A stretch of 64,000 nucleotides of DNA, taken from Chloroflexi bacterium UBA4730. GTDB lineage: Bacteria > Chloroflexota > Limnocylindria > P2-11E. This document shows, in pieces, positions 18,601 through 26,375 of this stretch; the stretch's first letter is position 1; every line of letters begins with the position of its first letter. Position numbers and translations under genes: made by a program. The stretch is from the NCBI GenBank assembly GCA_002404155.1, contig DHJC01000058.1, forward strand, positions 13,684-77,683, written 5' to 3'. The notes below the pieces were generated by a model. The model worked only from the letters and a program-made list of their open reading frames with translations. It ran no database searches and had not been told where the DNA came from.

Positions 18601-19050
18601 GCGCGGGCGTTTCTGCGGGATCACGAGGACCACATCGCGGTTCGGAAATTGCGCATGAACAGGGCCCTCACGAAGAATGACTTGGTTGAGTTGGAGCGAG
18701 TTCTTGCCGAAAGCGGCGTAGGCAGCGGCCGGGATATCGCGCGCGCGGGCAAGGAGTCCAACGGACTCGGGCTCTTCGTTCGCTCTCTCGTGGGACTCGA
18801 CCGCGAGGCTGCGAAGGCAGCCATGGCGGGATTCGTGCTCGGCAAGAACCTCGGTGCGAACCAGATTGAGTTCGTGAATCTGGTCGTGAACTACCTGACC
18901 GAGCATGGGGTGATGGATGCGGCGCTGCTCTACGAGGCACCCTTCACTGACATTGCACCGCGTGGCCCCGAAGGACTCTTTAGTCCGCCGCAGGTAGATG
19001 AACTGATTGGCGCCTTGGATCGGGTTAGGCGGACCGCGCGAGCCGCCTGA
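15619..19050 (+). CDS. hsdR: type I restriction-modification system, restriction subunit R with DUF4145 N-terminus
   Basis: A 1143-residue restriction subunit. Residues 15-130 resemble DUF4145 (ACFYARRALELTVHWIYK, GNLAVHS). A coiled coil (about 165-215) leads into the HSDR_N nuclease, with VDYVLW...GLIEAKR as the D...ExK core. The helicase motor follows: Walker A (MATGAGKTRN), DEAH box (IIDEAHRS), motif III (VGLTATP) and motif VI (QMLGRGTRLC). The C-terminal 350 residues are helical. It uses ATP-driven translocation to cut DNA away from unmodified sites. The GTG at 15619 gives a 46-bp overlap with hsdS; a TTG at 15661 overlapping the hsdS TGA is an equally good start. Confidence 0.9.
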   Translation: MVISRRSIQSGRDGLTLFSFLNAEWPAIAESARRSAVAIHADPRAACFYARRALELTVHWIYKFDPALTLPYQDNLGALIHDPSFKAAVGETVFNKAEVIARLGNLAVHSHRVMPEADALIAVRELFHTTYWLARTYGRTKPPAGLVFDPNALPNPVAIHKQTAGQLRALEDSLHERDEKLSVLLADRVSLDAELVRLRAEVAAAKTAAAATRDSHDYSEAETRDYFIDLLLREAGWPLDQQRDREFEVTGMPTPDGKNRGKGYVDYVLWGDDGKPLGLIEAKRTRRDSRAGQQQAKLYSDCLEQQFGQRPVIFYSNGYDHWIWDDHNYPPRQVQGFYTKSDLELLVQRRASRKALASVEINERIVERYYHLRAIRRIAESFERDHGRKALLVMATGAGKTRNVIALCDLLMRANWVKRVLFLADRVALVNQAVNAFKTHLPEATPVNLVTEKGTDGRVYVSTYPTMMGLIDDVEDGVRRFGVGHFDLVIIDEAHRSVFQKYRAIFDYFDSLLVGLTATPKDEVDRNTYRLFDLEPGVPTDAYSLDEAVKDGFLVPPRAVSVPLKFPREGIVYEDLSEGEKEQWDVQEWGEADEVPQRVEAPAVNRWLFNADTVDKVLAHLMTHGQRVAGGDRLGKTIIFAKNQAHADFIAERFDKNYPHFKGEFARAITFKVEYAQTLIEAFSASEKAPHIAISVDMLDTGIDIPEVLNLVFFKQVRSKTKFWQMLGRGTRLCPDVFGPGQDKQFFYVFDYCENLEFFSQHLPVVEGSVSDTLGQRLFRARLSALAALDERKKAGTKDEAEDSAIRTALAHTLHAEVAAMNLDNFIVRPRRRLVERYGKPEAWASLTHEALVELADEVAGLPSEIASESEETKRFDLLILSLQLALWRSGSNFDRLAKDVQVIAELLEDASAIPMVREQLPLIEDLQTDEWWQDVTAAMLEDVRRRLRLLVNLIEKRKRTVLFTDFEDEIGDGKTVDLLGVEATDEYAQFRLKARAFLRDHEDHIAVRKLRMNRALTKNDLVELERVLAESGVGSGRDIARAGKESNGLGLFVRSLVGLDREAAKAAMAGFVLGKNLGANQIEFVNLVVNYLTEHGVMDAALLYEAPFTDIAPRGPEGLFSPPQVDELIGALDRVRRTARAA

Positions 19051-19069
19051 GGTCCTCGGGCACGAGGGC

Positions 19070-19620
19070 ATTGCTGCTCACGTGCGGCCATCTCGGAGCA
19101 CGTCGCCCACGGTGCGCCCGGTGAATTTCGCGATCGCCGATCTGCAGGCGAGGTTCAAGAGCGCAAGTACTCGATGTCCTTACGTTGGATAAACGCCCGC
19201 GCCTCGGCCTCGGTGAGGCCGACGCGGTCGACCTCGGCTGGCACCCATTCATCGACGTAGACCCCGGCCATCAACTCCTTGCGCTCGCCGTTGTCGGAGG
19301 TCGCAATGAGTCTGGGCGTCAGGTCTTGGAAGCCGGTCGGTTGGGGGTGGGATGCCGCTGATCTCGAATGGGACGACGCGTGGCTCAGTCACGGGCAGCG
19401 ACTGTAGCAACAAGCCGATGCGCGGACCGTCGATCGAGCCTGACCGAAATCGACTTGCTCCGCGATGGGTTCCGCCACGTGATCGTCCGTGTAAGTGGCC
19501 AGCCGTCCGCTGTGGCAGATACGTTTCGAAGCCACTGCCGAGCCGCGAGATGACCCTCTTCGAATGTCCGAACTCGATTGAATGGAGTTCTCGTCGAGTC
19601 ACCCGATCCAACCCGCTCTT
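19070..19620 (-). pseudogene. multiply frameshifted unknown gene
   Basis: On the minus strand, protein-like segments appear in turn in different frames. In gene order they are FEEGHLAARQWLRNVSATADG; TYTDDHVAEPIAEQVDFG; LLLQSLPVTEPRVVPFEISG; LTPRLIATSDNGERKELM with DEWVPAEVDRVGLTEAEARA; and CRSAIAKFTGRTVGDVLRDG, ending at TGA near 19086. Joined, they give one protein of about 170 residues with no family I recognise. At least one junction coincides with a five-G run at 19343-19347. The gene is convergent with hsdR. Either it is decaying or the local sequence has indel errors. Confidence 0.4.
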
Positions 19621-19812
19621 CGCGAGGCCTTGGAATCGATGTGCGGTGTGGTAAAATTCAGCGCAGTCTCGTTAGTAGAAGCGCTGATCGACGTGCTACG
19701 GCTGTTCCACGCCAAAGCATGCGGAGTGCGGCGAGGTTAGGGCAGGGAGTGCCCGACTGGAAGGAGGCGGCGCGATGCCGCCCAGCGACCCAATAACCAG
19801 TCGGGAGGCCTC

Positions 19813-20130
19813 GTGTCCAAGACGTCGCGACTTTCGAGCCTGCGTCGCAAAGGTGCGCTCCGCGCGCACGGACTCCACGGTGCCGTGCAGACGCTCCGCG
19901 CGCGCCATGCATTCCTCGCGCGCTTCCTGATCGAGGTCGACCCGAACGGCGAATTGCCGCAGTCCGAACGGAAGCGTCGCGCCCGGTACCTGCTGCGCGC
20001 ATACATGATCGGCTTGGCGCTCCGCCGCCATGCGGATCGCTCACTCGACAAAACGAAGAACGCCGCCCGAGTTAGGGGCGGCGCTTCGGAGGTGCCCGAT
20101 GATGGCGGGCACCCGTCGACAGAATCGTAG
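19813..20130 (+). CDS. hypothetical basic helical protein, first gene of the replication-type operon
   Basis: A GTG start at 19813 follows GGGAGG. The 105-residue protein is highly basic with an all-helical centre (LRARHAFLARFLIEVD and RYLLRAYMIGLALRRH) and a Gly/Pro tail. No family is recognised; small proteins of this kind often precede replication genes in integrative elements. The next gene starts inside its 3' end (20099). Confidence 0.5.
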   Translation: MSKTSRLSSLRRKGALRAHGLHGAVQTLRARHAFLARFLIEVDPNGELPQSERKRRARYLLRAYMIGLALRRHADRSLDKTKNAARVRGGASEVPDDGGHPSTES

Positions 20131-20479
20131 ACCCGGCCCGCTAGAGGCCGCGCGACAGCCGACCCGTACCGGCGTGCTGCCGGTATCGCCTGCTGCCGGA
20201 ATCGAACCGAACAACCGCGCTCAACGAATTGTCAGGCGCTGTCAGCGGTGCGGCCAGACGTTCGCCCGCGACCTTCATAAGCCGGGTCCCCAGCCGCGCA
20301 CGTGCCCGATGTGCCGCCCGGCACTTCACGACGAGCGTCAACTGCGCGCGTACCTCGCCTCCGGTGAGCGGCTCGCACGCGCGCTCGGGTGGAACGATGT
20401 CGCTGACGCCGCCAGCCGCGCTCTCGATCTTGCCCGCCGAGATGGCAATGATCGCGGGCGCTTGGTCGTGGGCCAGTGA
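20099..20479 (+). CDS. zinc-finger protein, unknown function
   Basis: An ATG pair at 20099 and 20102 follows GGAGG and begins inside the preceding gene. The 126-residue protein has a basic N-terminal half and then a four-cysteine finger, CQRCGQTFARD...RTCPMCRPAL, which could bind zinc. The C-terminus is helical (ERQLRAYLASGERLARALG, ...ASRALDLARRDG). DNA or RNA binding is likely. Its TGA overlaps the GTG of the winged-helix gene (20476-20479), indicating translational coupling. Confidence 0.55.
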   Translation: MMAGTRRQNRRPGPLEAARQPTRTGVLPVSPAAGIEPNNRAQRIVRRCQRCGQTFARDLHKPGPQPRTCPMCRPALHDERQLRAYLASGERLARALGWNDVADAASRALDLARRDGNDRGRLVVGQ

Positions 20480-20967
20480 GTCGCCTGGTGAACGCGATCC
20501 GGGACAGCAAGATCACGTTCGCGCTCATGCCGGGCGATCCGAAGCCCGCGACGCTGATCTACGTCTTGCTCGTCCTCGCGAGTTTCGCGGACGACGACGG
20601 GACGAACTGCTGGCCCTCGGTCGCACGGCTCTGTCGCAGCACCAGGCTCTCCCGCCGCTCCGTCCAGTCCGCGCTGCGGGTGCTGGAGTGGTCCGGCGCC
20701 ATCGAACCCATCGCGGGGACCGAGGGCGGAGGCCGCTCACGGACCACCAACTACGCGATCCGCGTCGGGCAGATAGGCGCTGCCAGCGCGCCATTTCTCG
20801 ACGCGACAAGGAATCGCACCCGTCGCGCCGAAACGGCGCACGCACTGCACATGAACAGCGCAGCCGGTGCGCCCGACCAGGTAGAGACCATTCAGGGACG
20901 TAGACGTGAAGAGAGAAATCTAAGGACAACGTATGTAGAAGAACACGGGGCGGCTGCGTCGGCGTGA
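20476..20967 (+). CDS. helix-turn-helix replication-initiator-like protein
   Basis: This 163-residue protein has the N-terminal winged-helix pattern of phage or plasmid replication proteins. LIYVLLVLASFADDDGTNCWPSVARL is followed by STRLSRRSVQSALRVLEWSGAIEPI and a Gly-rich wing (GGGRSRTTNYAI). This is the HTH_36-type module seen in Rep or replisome-organiser proteins. The C-terminal 70 residues are polar and unstructured. It is coupled to the upstream zinc-finger gene and to the downstream primase gene (stop/start overlap at 20964-20967), which supports a replication role. Confidence 0.65.
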   Translation: MSRLVNAIRDSKITFALMPGDPKPATLIYVLLVLASFADDDGTNCWPSVARLCRSTRLSRRSVQSALRVLEWSGAIEPIAGTEGGGRSRTTNYAIRVGQIGAASAPFLDATRNRTRRAETAHALHMNSAAGAPDQVETIQGRRREERNLRTTYVEEHGAAASA

Positions 20968-21896
20968 GCGCGGCTGGATTGATCGCTGCGCTCTCCTGCG
21001 ACCGTCGTGGTTGTCTTTGCCGCGACAGCGTTCGGCGCGGGCGTGGCCGGGCCCACTGCCCGGCTCATCGTCCTGACGACAATCCCTCGCTCTCGGTCAA
21101 CCCCGGGCGGGACGTACCGGTGGTCGTCCACTGCCACGCCGGATGCCCATTTGCGGAAGTCCTTGCGGCGCTTCGCGCGCTCGGGCTCGATCACGAACTT
21201 GGCGATGGCGGCGTGCGCGGACCTCACCCCGTACGTGTGCATGTTGTTGCTCGGCTCCACGCTCGGCCCAGCCGTCCGAAGATGCCCATGAAGCCGACCG
21301 GCCCCGTCGAGGGATGCGCGCTGGCGGCCTACGCCGATGCGAGGAAGTTGCCCATCTCCTTCCTGCGCGAGTTGGGGTTGGCTGACACCAACTACATGGA
21401 CGCGGCCGCCGTGCACATCCCGTTCCGCGACGTCACCGGACGCCGAACCGTCTCCGTGCAGTACCGAGTTGCACTCGATGGGCCGGACCGCCTGCGCTGG
21501 AAGCGCGGCTGCTCGCATGCGCTGTACGGGCTGGACCGCATTGGGAAGGCGACCGACTACATCACGATTGTCGAGGGGACCAGCGACTCGCACACGATGT
21601 GGTGGCACGGCGAGCCCGCGATCGGCGTGCCCTCGGCGGCAACCGGCGCCCAACTCCTCGGACAACTCGCCGACCTGCTGGCGCGCATCCCGCTGATCTA
21701 CGCGGTACGCGAGCCAGGACAAGGCGGCGCGGCGCTCGTCGCGGGAATCGCTGGCACGGCAGTCCGTGAGCGGCTGCGTGTCGTCGATCTCGCTCCCCAC
21801 AAGGACCCGAGCGCGATGCACATTGCAGACCCTGCGGCATTCCCGGCGCGATGGCGCGCCGCTCTCCGCCGAGCCGACTGGTCTGGCAGGCGATGA
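20964..21896 (+). CDS. TOPRIM-containing DNA primase-like protein
   Basis: The 310-residue protein starts with a zinc-binding segment (CDRRGCLCR, HCPAHRPDDNPSLSV, then VVHCHAGCPF) like the CHC2-type finger of element-encoded primases. The middle of the protein has TDYITIVEGTSDSHTMWWHG, a TOPRIM motif with the conserved Glu, and a later DLAPHKDPS stretch in place of the usual DxD. Such proteins prime or initiate replication of plasmids and integrative elements. Its stop overlaps the next start (ATGA at 21893-21896). Confidence 0.7.
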   Translation: MSAAGLIAALSCDRRGCLCRDSVRRGRGRAHCPAHRPDDNPSLSVNPGRDVPVVVHCHAGCPFAEVLAALRALGLDHELGDGGVRGPHPVRVHVVARLHARPSRPKMPMKPTGPVEGCALAAYADARKLPISFLRELGLADTNYMDAAAVHIPFRDVTGRRTVSVQYRVALDGPDRLRWKRGCSHALYGLDRIGKATDYITIVEGTSDSHTMWWHGEPAIGVPSAATGAQLLGQLADLLARIPLIYAVREPGQGGAALVAGIAGTAVRERLRVVDLAPHKDPSAMHIADPAAFPARWRAALRRADWSGRR

Positions 21897-22465
21897 GTCT
21901 CCACCGCCAGATCCGGGCGCTCATCGCGTGCATCAGGCCACCGGCCGATATTCCGGTCGAGCAGTACACGGCGTTCCGGCAGCACCTCATGGAAGTGGCG
22001 AACGGGGCCATCCAACAGTTGACGAAGGATGGGGTCGATCGGTTGGGCTCGCCGACCCACGAGTACCCCAAGATCGGCACGCAGGGAACGGGCACGGCGC
22101 TCGACGCCGAGCGGACGCGGTTGCGGCGCCAACTCGCCGAGGACAACGGCCGCGCGCAGGATCTCATCGCCGGGACGATCACTGTTGCCGATCTTCGGCC
22201 GCGCGCGCTCGCTCCGACGACGACCGAGCCGGTGAGCGAGGCCACGACCGGCCGGGTCGTCGAGGTTTCGACCGACGGCGCGATGTACGCGAAGCCGAGG
22301 CGATCGGCGCCACCCATGGCAACCGGGACGGCACGGCCCTCCCGCGGACCGCGCCCAACCACTTCGACCGAGCGGCAGCGGGCGCCGCCGAGGGCCGAAT
22401 CCAGTGAGCCGCAGGGCCGACGCGTCGTGGGCGAGCACAAACAGCGAGAGGAGACGCAGAGATGA
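21893..22465 (+). CDS. hypothetical protein of the replication-type operon
   Basis: A 190-residue protein from the ATG overlapping the primase stop. Residues 1-95 are helical (LHRQIRALIACIRPP, FRQHLMEVANGAIQQL, ERTRLRRQLAEDNGRAQDLI). The rest is Pro/Thr/Arg-rich and probably disordered. No family is recognised. Its stop overlaps the next GTG/ATG (22462-22465), so it is the fifth gene of a continuously coupled operon. Confidence 0.5.
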   Translation: MSLHRQIRALIACIRPPADIPVEQYTAFRQHLMEVANGAIQQLTKDGVDRLGSPTHEYPKIGTQGTGTALDAERTRLRRQLAEDNGRAQDLIAGTITVADLRPRALAPTTTEPVSEATTGRVVEVSTDGAMYAKPRRSAPPMATGTARPSRGPRPTTSTERQRAPPRAESSEPQGRRVVGEHKQREETQR

Positions 22466-22935
22466 CGGAGCCGACCAGGGACTTGGAGAATCGCGAGTTG
22501 GATCAGCGCGAGACCACTAAGGGGACGCAGACGCGCACCGCAGGCACGACTTATCAAGGCATCTCGATCGAGATCGATGTCCAATCCCACCCAGGGGACA
22601 AGGCTTTCGGACCGGCCGCAGGACCAATCTCGGTGATCACCGGCACCTACGACCTCCACGTCTACCTCAACTTTGGTCTTCCATGTCGTCACGTGACCAA
22701 GGAGTACCAATTCACTGTTACAGGAACATCGGAGAACGGTCTGACCCGGATGACGATCGTTGTCGTAAGCGCCGAGGCCGGAGCGATCAAGATCCGACTC
22801 TCACAACACGATCCCGTTGTCGCGGAATACCTGGTATCCGACGGAGCGAGGGACCTCATGGGGCCGTTCTTCGAGCGTGTGGCTTGGCACGCAGGCTGTG
22901 TGGGCGACGCTCCGAGCGGGCCAACCACGAACTGA
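22462..22935 (+). CDS. hypothetical protein, last gene of the replication-type operon
   Basis: A 157-residue soluble protein with a charged N-terminus and a beta-rich centre (SIEIDVQSHPGDKAF, ISVITGTYDLHVYLNF, YQFTVTGTSENGLTRMTIVV). It ends in an Arg/Trp/His/Cys tail. No family is recognised. It starts within the stop of the preceding gene; 130 bp without a gene follow before the excisionase-like CDS. Confidence 0.5.
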   Translation: MTEPTRDLENRELDQRETTKGTQTRTAGTTYQGISIEIDVQSHPGDKAFGPAAGPISVITGTYDLHVYLNFGLPCRHVTKEYQFTVTGTSENGLTRMTIVVVSAEAGAIKIRLSQHDPVVAEYLVSDGARDLMGPFFERVAWHAGCVGDAPSGPTTN

Positions 22936-23065
22936 AGCAGATGGCGTCGCATGGGGCAGGGGCCGCCGCGTCCGCCCTGTCGACCTCAACTCGGTGGACA
23001 AGAACACAGGAGACTGGGCAGCACCCCCATTGGCCTGTGCTCAACCGTGGTACCGGAGCGGTCGA

Positions 23066-23392
23066 ATGATGCCACCCACAACCAACGTGCCGACGACCAC
23101 GCGACTGCTTCTTCGCGTGGCGGAGGCGGCCGAGGCGCTCGCCATCTCGCGGACCGCGCTCTACGGCATGCTCCGCTCAGGCGAGATCGGGACGATTCAC
23201 ACCGGCCGTCGCGCTGCTCCCGGTGACGACGCCGGTCGCCGCAGCCGGGACGGTATTTCGCCCGAAACCAGTGTCGTTCCGATAACACCGGTACATTCTT
23301 CTGGCCTGTCCGTCCGTTCCGAAAGGAGCGGCGACTATCCGAACCTTTACACCCAAGAAAATCTCCGAGCCGAGCGACCCGATGCGCGCTAG
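23066..23392 (+). CDS. excisionase-like helix-turn-helix protein, probable frameshift
   Basis: Residues 10-50 match the MerR-type HTH_17 excisionase fold: RLLLRVAEAAEALAISRTAL, YGMLRSGEIGTIHTGRR. Family members usually continue with a strand like RLLPVxAL. Here that sequence (ALLPVTTPV) is found in another frame just after GRR, so an indel near 23212 probably altered the C-terminus. The present frame runs on to 23392. It lies directly upstream of the integrase and overlaps its start by 11 bp, the typical xis-int order. Confidence 0.6.
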   Translation: MMPPTTNVPTTTRLLLRVAEAAEALAISRTALYGMLRSGEIGTIHTGRRAAPGDDAGRRSRDGISPETSVVPITPVHSSGLSVRSERSGDYPNLYTQENLRAERPDAR

Positions 23393-24377
23393 CACCGCGG
23401 CGCTGGCGGGCGCGATCCGCAGTTACCTCCTGTCACTGGTGCTCGCTCCGACTACCAAGGCGGGCTACGCGAGCACCCTGGGCTGCTTCCAGAGGTGTCT
23501 CAGCGAACGCCTCGCCCGAGAAGCAGCCATCGCAGACCTGACGGCGGATAACCTGAACGCCTACCTCAACGTCCTTCTCCGGCCGTCACCAGGCAAACCA
23601 AAGGGCAAGCGTCGCATGGCGCACAACAGTGCAATCGACGTGACCACCTTCGCCAGGTGGTGCGTCAAACGTGGAATGCTCGCGAGTTTCGACTTCGACG
23701 CCGTTCGTGTGCCGAAGGTTAGCAAAGACGGTCGGCCGACGATCATCGATCGCGACCTGATGACAGTGCTGCATGTGGCGAAGAAAGCCGGGCCCCGCGC
23801 CGAGGCGATCATCCTGACGGGGCTCGGCCACGGGCTCCGCCTGAACGAACTACGTCTCCTGGAACTTGGCGACGTTGACTTCGAGTCCGGCGTGATCACG
23901 GTGCGGGCAGAAACGAGCAAGAGCGACACCAAGCACGAAATACCGCTCGACCCAATGGCCGCGGCGGCACTCGACACGTACATCAACGACTGGCGACCCC
24001 CGAGTTCGTGCTCGGTGCTGTTTCTGACCGAGTCCGGGTACCCCTTCACGTATCGAGGCTTCTCTTCGATGGCCCAGCGAGTGACCGATCAGATGGCCGA
24101 GCAGGGCATCGCGAACTTCTGCTTTCACCGGATGCGAGGCACCTGGGCCACCAACGCCCACCGGAAGGGCCATAGCCCGAAGGACATCCAACAGCAAGGC
24201 GGTTGGAAAACGATGGAGATGGTGATGCGGTACACGAAGGGTCGGCCGATCGCCGAATTGAAGCGACTGCCCTCCCCGCTGGCATCGGTCGTCCGCGACT
24301 TCGAACTCGCGGAGCATGCAGCCGTAGGTCAGCGACGTCAGATGAAGCCAGCGCCCGACTCGCCAATGGTTCGCTGA
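23382..24377 (+). CDS. tyrosine recombinase / integrase
   Basis: This 331-residue phage-type integrase has a SAM-like core-binding domain (residues 10-110) and a catalytic domain. Catalytic residues are visible: Arg I in GHGLRLNELRLLEL, the HxxR pair in FCFHRMRGTWATNAH, the trailing position in QQGGWKTMEM, and the nucleophile Tyr in VMRYTKGR. It should integrate and excise the element to its left. It ends 64 bp before the 3' end of tRNA-Val(GAC), which is the likely attachment site, and it follows an excisionase-like gene. Confidence 0.92.
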   Translation: MRASTAALAGAIRSYLLSLVLAPTTKAGYASTLGCFQRCLSERLAREAAIADLTADNLNAYLNVLLRPSPGKPKGKRRMAHNSAIDVTTFARWCVKRGMLASFDFDAVRVPKVSKDGRPTIIDRDLMTVLHVAKKAGPRAEAIILTGLGHGLRLNELRLLELGDVDFESGVITVRAETSKSDTKHEIPLDPMAAAALDTYINDWRPPSSCSVLFLTESGYPFTYRGFSSMAQRVTDQMAEQGIANFCFHRMRGTWATNAHRKGHSPKDIQQQGGWKTMEMVMRYTKGRPIAELKRLPSPLASVVRDFELAEHAAVGQRRQMKPAPDSPMVR

Positions 24378-24441
24378 AGCCACGAACCATTCCAGCCTGG
24401 GACGGTGCGAATGCGCAGATTCCAAGGAAACTGGGCCGCGG

Positions 24442-24515
24442 TGGGCTCTACTGGGCTCGAACCAGTGACCTTTGCCATGTCAAGGCAACGCTCTAACCAA
24501 CTGAGCTAAGAGCCC
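24442..24515 (-). tRNA. tRNA-Val(GAC)
   Basis: Read on the minus strand, the acceptor stem is GGGCTCT/AGAGCCC and the D arm contains AGCTCAGTTGGTTAGAGC. The anticodon arm is TTGCC-TTGACAT-GGCAA, giving anticodon GAC, and the T arm contains GGTTCGAGCCC. It is 74 nt with discriminator A. CCA is not encoded (the next bases are CC, then G). The 3' end faces the integrase, so it is the probable chromosomal attachment site of the left-hand element. Confidence 0.95.
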
Positions 24516-24534
24516 GCGGACCCTCAGTTTATCG

Positions 24535-25386
24535 TTATCGCCCGGACGAGCTGGTCGTGGCGACCGGCCGCGCCGTCACCGCCACGGCGAGCGTCTCCTC
24601 GGCGACACCGCGGAACGTCCCGCGGGTGGGCGGAACGTCGTGGTAGTCCCGGCCGACGGCCATCTTCACGTGATGTTCGCTCGCCATCAGGTCATTGGTC
24701 GGGTCGAACCCGCGCCAGCCGTGTGTCGCCGTGAACGCCTCGACCCATGCATGCGAGGCGTCCGCACCGCGCTTGGGAGCGTCGGGGTCCGCGCCCGCGA
24801 CGATGTAGCCGCTGACGTAGCGACTGGGGATCCCGATCGCGCGGCATAGCCCGATGAGCACATGCGCGAAGTCCTGACACACGCCCGAGGCGTGGCTCAG
24901 CACCTCCGTGACGCTCGTCTCGACATTGGTGACGTCGGGCCGATACTCGAAGCGCTCGTGCACGAGGTGCATGAGGCTCTGCACCGCGTCGAATGCCGGC
25001 TGATCCCGGAATGGCCCGGCGGTGGTCACGAGCTCGAGTGCGCTTGGCACCAGCGGCGACGGAGTCAGGAAGTCCGCGGTGTCACCTGGCCCGAGAGCCG
25101 TCGGCCGAGCGCGTGGCGGCTGGAACGGGTCGGTGAGCGTCGTCTCGATCTGGCCGCGCATCACGACGTCGACCTCGTGATGCGGCCGCGCGACCGTGAT
25201 GAGATACGCGGCGTTGCCGAATCCGTCGTTGTACCGCCGGACCGACGCGGCGGGCTCGACCCGGAGCTCGAAGGCGATCCACCGCTGATGCTCGTCGCTC
25301 CGCGGCCCGAGGCGCGCGTCCATGACGCTCTCGACGATATCGGCGCTGTAGGCCAGCTGGGTCCGGTGCTCCACAGCGATCCTCAC
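24535..25386 (-). CDS. transglutaminase-family protein (peptide-modification cluster)
   Basis: This 283-residue protein has an N-terminal beta-rich bacterial transglutaminase domain (residues 1-90) followed by the catalytic core. The triad is visible as Cys170 (SGVCQDFAHVLIGLC), His212 (SHAWVEAF) and Asp228 (GFDPTNDL). It likely acts as a protease or amidotransferase-type enzyme. The GTG at 25384-25386 overlaps the stop of the alpha-E gene, so the two are coupled. It is the last gene of a five-gene cluster known in many bacteria, predicted to make or cut a peptide tag. Confidence 0.85.
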   Translation of the reverse strand: MRIAVEHRTQLAYSADIVESVMDARLGPRSDEHQRWIAFELRVEPAASVRRYNDGFGNAAYLITVARPHHEVDVVMRGQIETTLTDPFQPPRARPTALGPGDTADFLTPSPLVPSALELVTTAGPFRDQPAFDAVQSLMHLVHERFEYRPDVTNVETSVTEVLSHASGVCQDFAHVLIGLCRAIGIPSRYVSGYIVAGADPDAPKRGADASHAWVEAFTATHGWRGFDPTNDLMASEHHVKMAVGRDYHDVPPTRGTFRGVAEETLAVAVTARPVATTSSSGR

Positions 25387-26375
25387 TGCTGCTGCTGTTG
25401 CTGCGCGGCCATGAGCATTGTCGCCCGCTCTACCCCGACGAGCCGGCCCGGCACCGGCTGGTCCCGCAGGTACGTTGCGGATAGCTCGTCCGACGCCTGG
25501 GCGATAAGCAGCTGGATGTTGGTGAGGAAACCCTCGAGCCCACGCTCGAAGACTTCGTCGATCGCGGTGAGCTCGACCTGGGCGCGAGCCCACCCGAGGG
25601 TGCGCACCGCCGGACCGGCCCCGTTGCCCGCGGCGGAGCGCAGGCCGGCCACGGCATCAAGGGCCGCACATGCGCTTGCGAGGGAGAACCGCACGGACTG
25701 CGGGAAGATCGGGTTCAGCAGGAGAAATTCGAGGAGTCGCGCGGGCTCCACCCGGAGCGAGTAGTAGCGGGCGTACGCCTCCGCCGATCCGCACGTGCGC
25801 AGCACCGCAAGCCACCGGACGACATCGGGGCCGGTGGGGTCCTCGTCACGGGTGCCCGCGGCGAGCAGGTGCGACTGGCGGTTGAGGACCCGCGCGACAT
25901 CGTCCGCGCGTTCCACGTACTTGCCGAGCTCGAGGAAGTGCCAGGGCTCGTCGCGCGCGAGGGTCGACTCAGCCAGCCCTTGGAACGACTGCAGGCGCTC
26001 GCGGACGAGCCGCGCGAACGACACCGCCTCGCCCCGGACCTGCCGAGACGTCGTCGTCGGTATCGCGAGCGAGCCGTACAGGGTGTTCAGTTCCTCCCAC
26101 ATCTCGCTCGAGATCGCTTCACGGATGCCGCGAGCGAGCGTGCGGGCCAGGCGGACGCACGACACGAGCGAGTCCGGGTTCATCGTGTCGCTCGTCAAGT
26201 AGAAGCGCACGTCGTCGCCCGCCAGGTCGATCGCGCCGACGAGCGGCGCCCAGAAATCCTCGGTGCCCGCATCCAGCTCGAGGTGGCGGGTCACGTCGAC
26301 GAGCCGGGACACCGCGATCCCGCGCTCGACGTAGCGGCCCACCCAATAGACGTCGTCCGCGACGCGGCTCAGCAT
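25383..26375 (-). CDS. alpha-E domain protein (DUF403)
   Basis: The 330-residue, all-helical protein opens with MLSRVADDVYWVGRYVERG, the hallmark of the alpha-E family, and has repeated Asp/Glu/Arg helices. It ends in a run of glutamines. The family always accompanies circularly permuted ATP-grasp enzymes and transglutaminases. Its biochemical role is unproven; it may be an enzyme or the scaffold of a peptide ligase complex. It overlaps the ATP-grasp gene by 7 bp upstream and the transglutaminase gene by 4 bp downstream. Confidence 0.9.
   Translation of the reverse strand: MLSRVADDVYWVGRYVERGIAVSRLVDVTRHLELDAGTEDFWAPLVGAIDLAGDDVRFYLTSDTMNPDSLVSCVRLARTLARGIREAISSEMWEELNTLYGSLAIPTTTSRQVRGEAVSFARLVRERLQSFQGLAESTLARDEPWHFLELGKYVERADDVARVLNRQSHLLAAGTRDEDPTGPDVVRWLAVLRTCGSAEAYARYYSLRVEPARLLEFLLLNPIFPQSVRFSLASACAALDAVAGLRSAAGNGAGPAVRTLGWARAQVELTAIDEVFERGLEGFLTNIQLLIAQASDELSATYLRDQPVPGRLVGVERATMLMAAQQQQQQ

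Noticed and set aside
1..24000. Second copy of the tRNA-Val 3' end as left attachment site
   Set aside because: I could not find a convincing match by eye; the left end may be outside the window.
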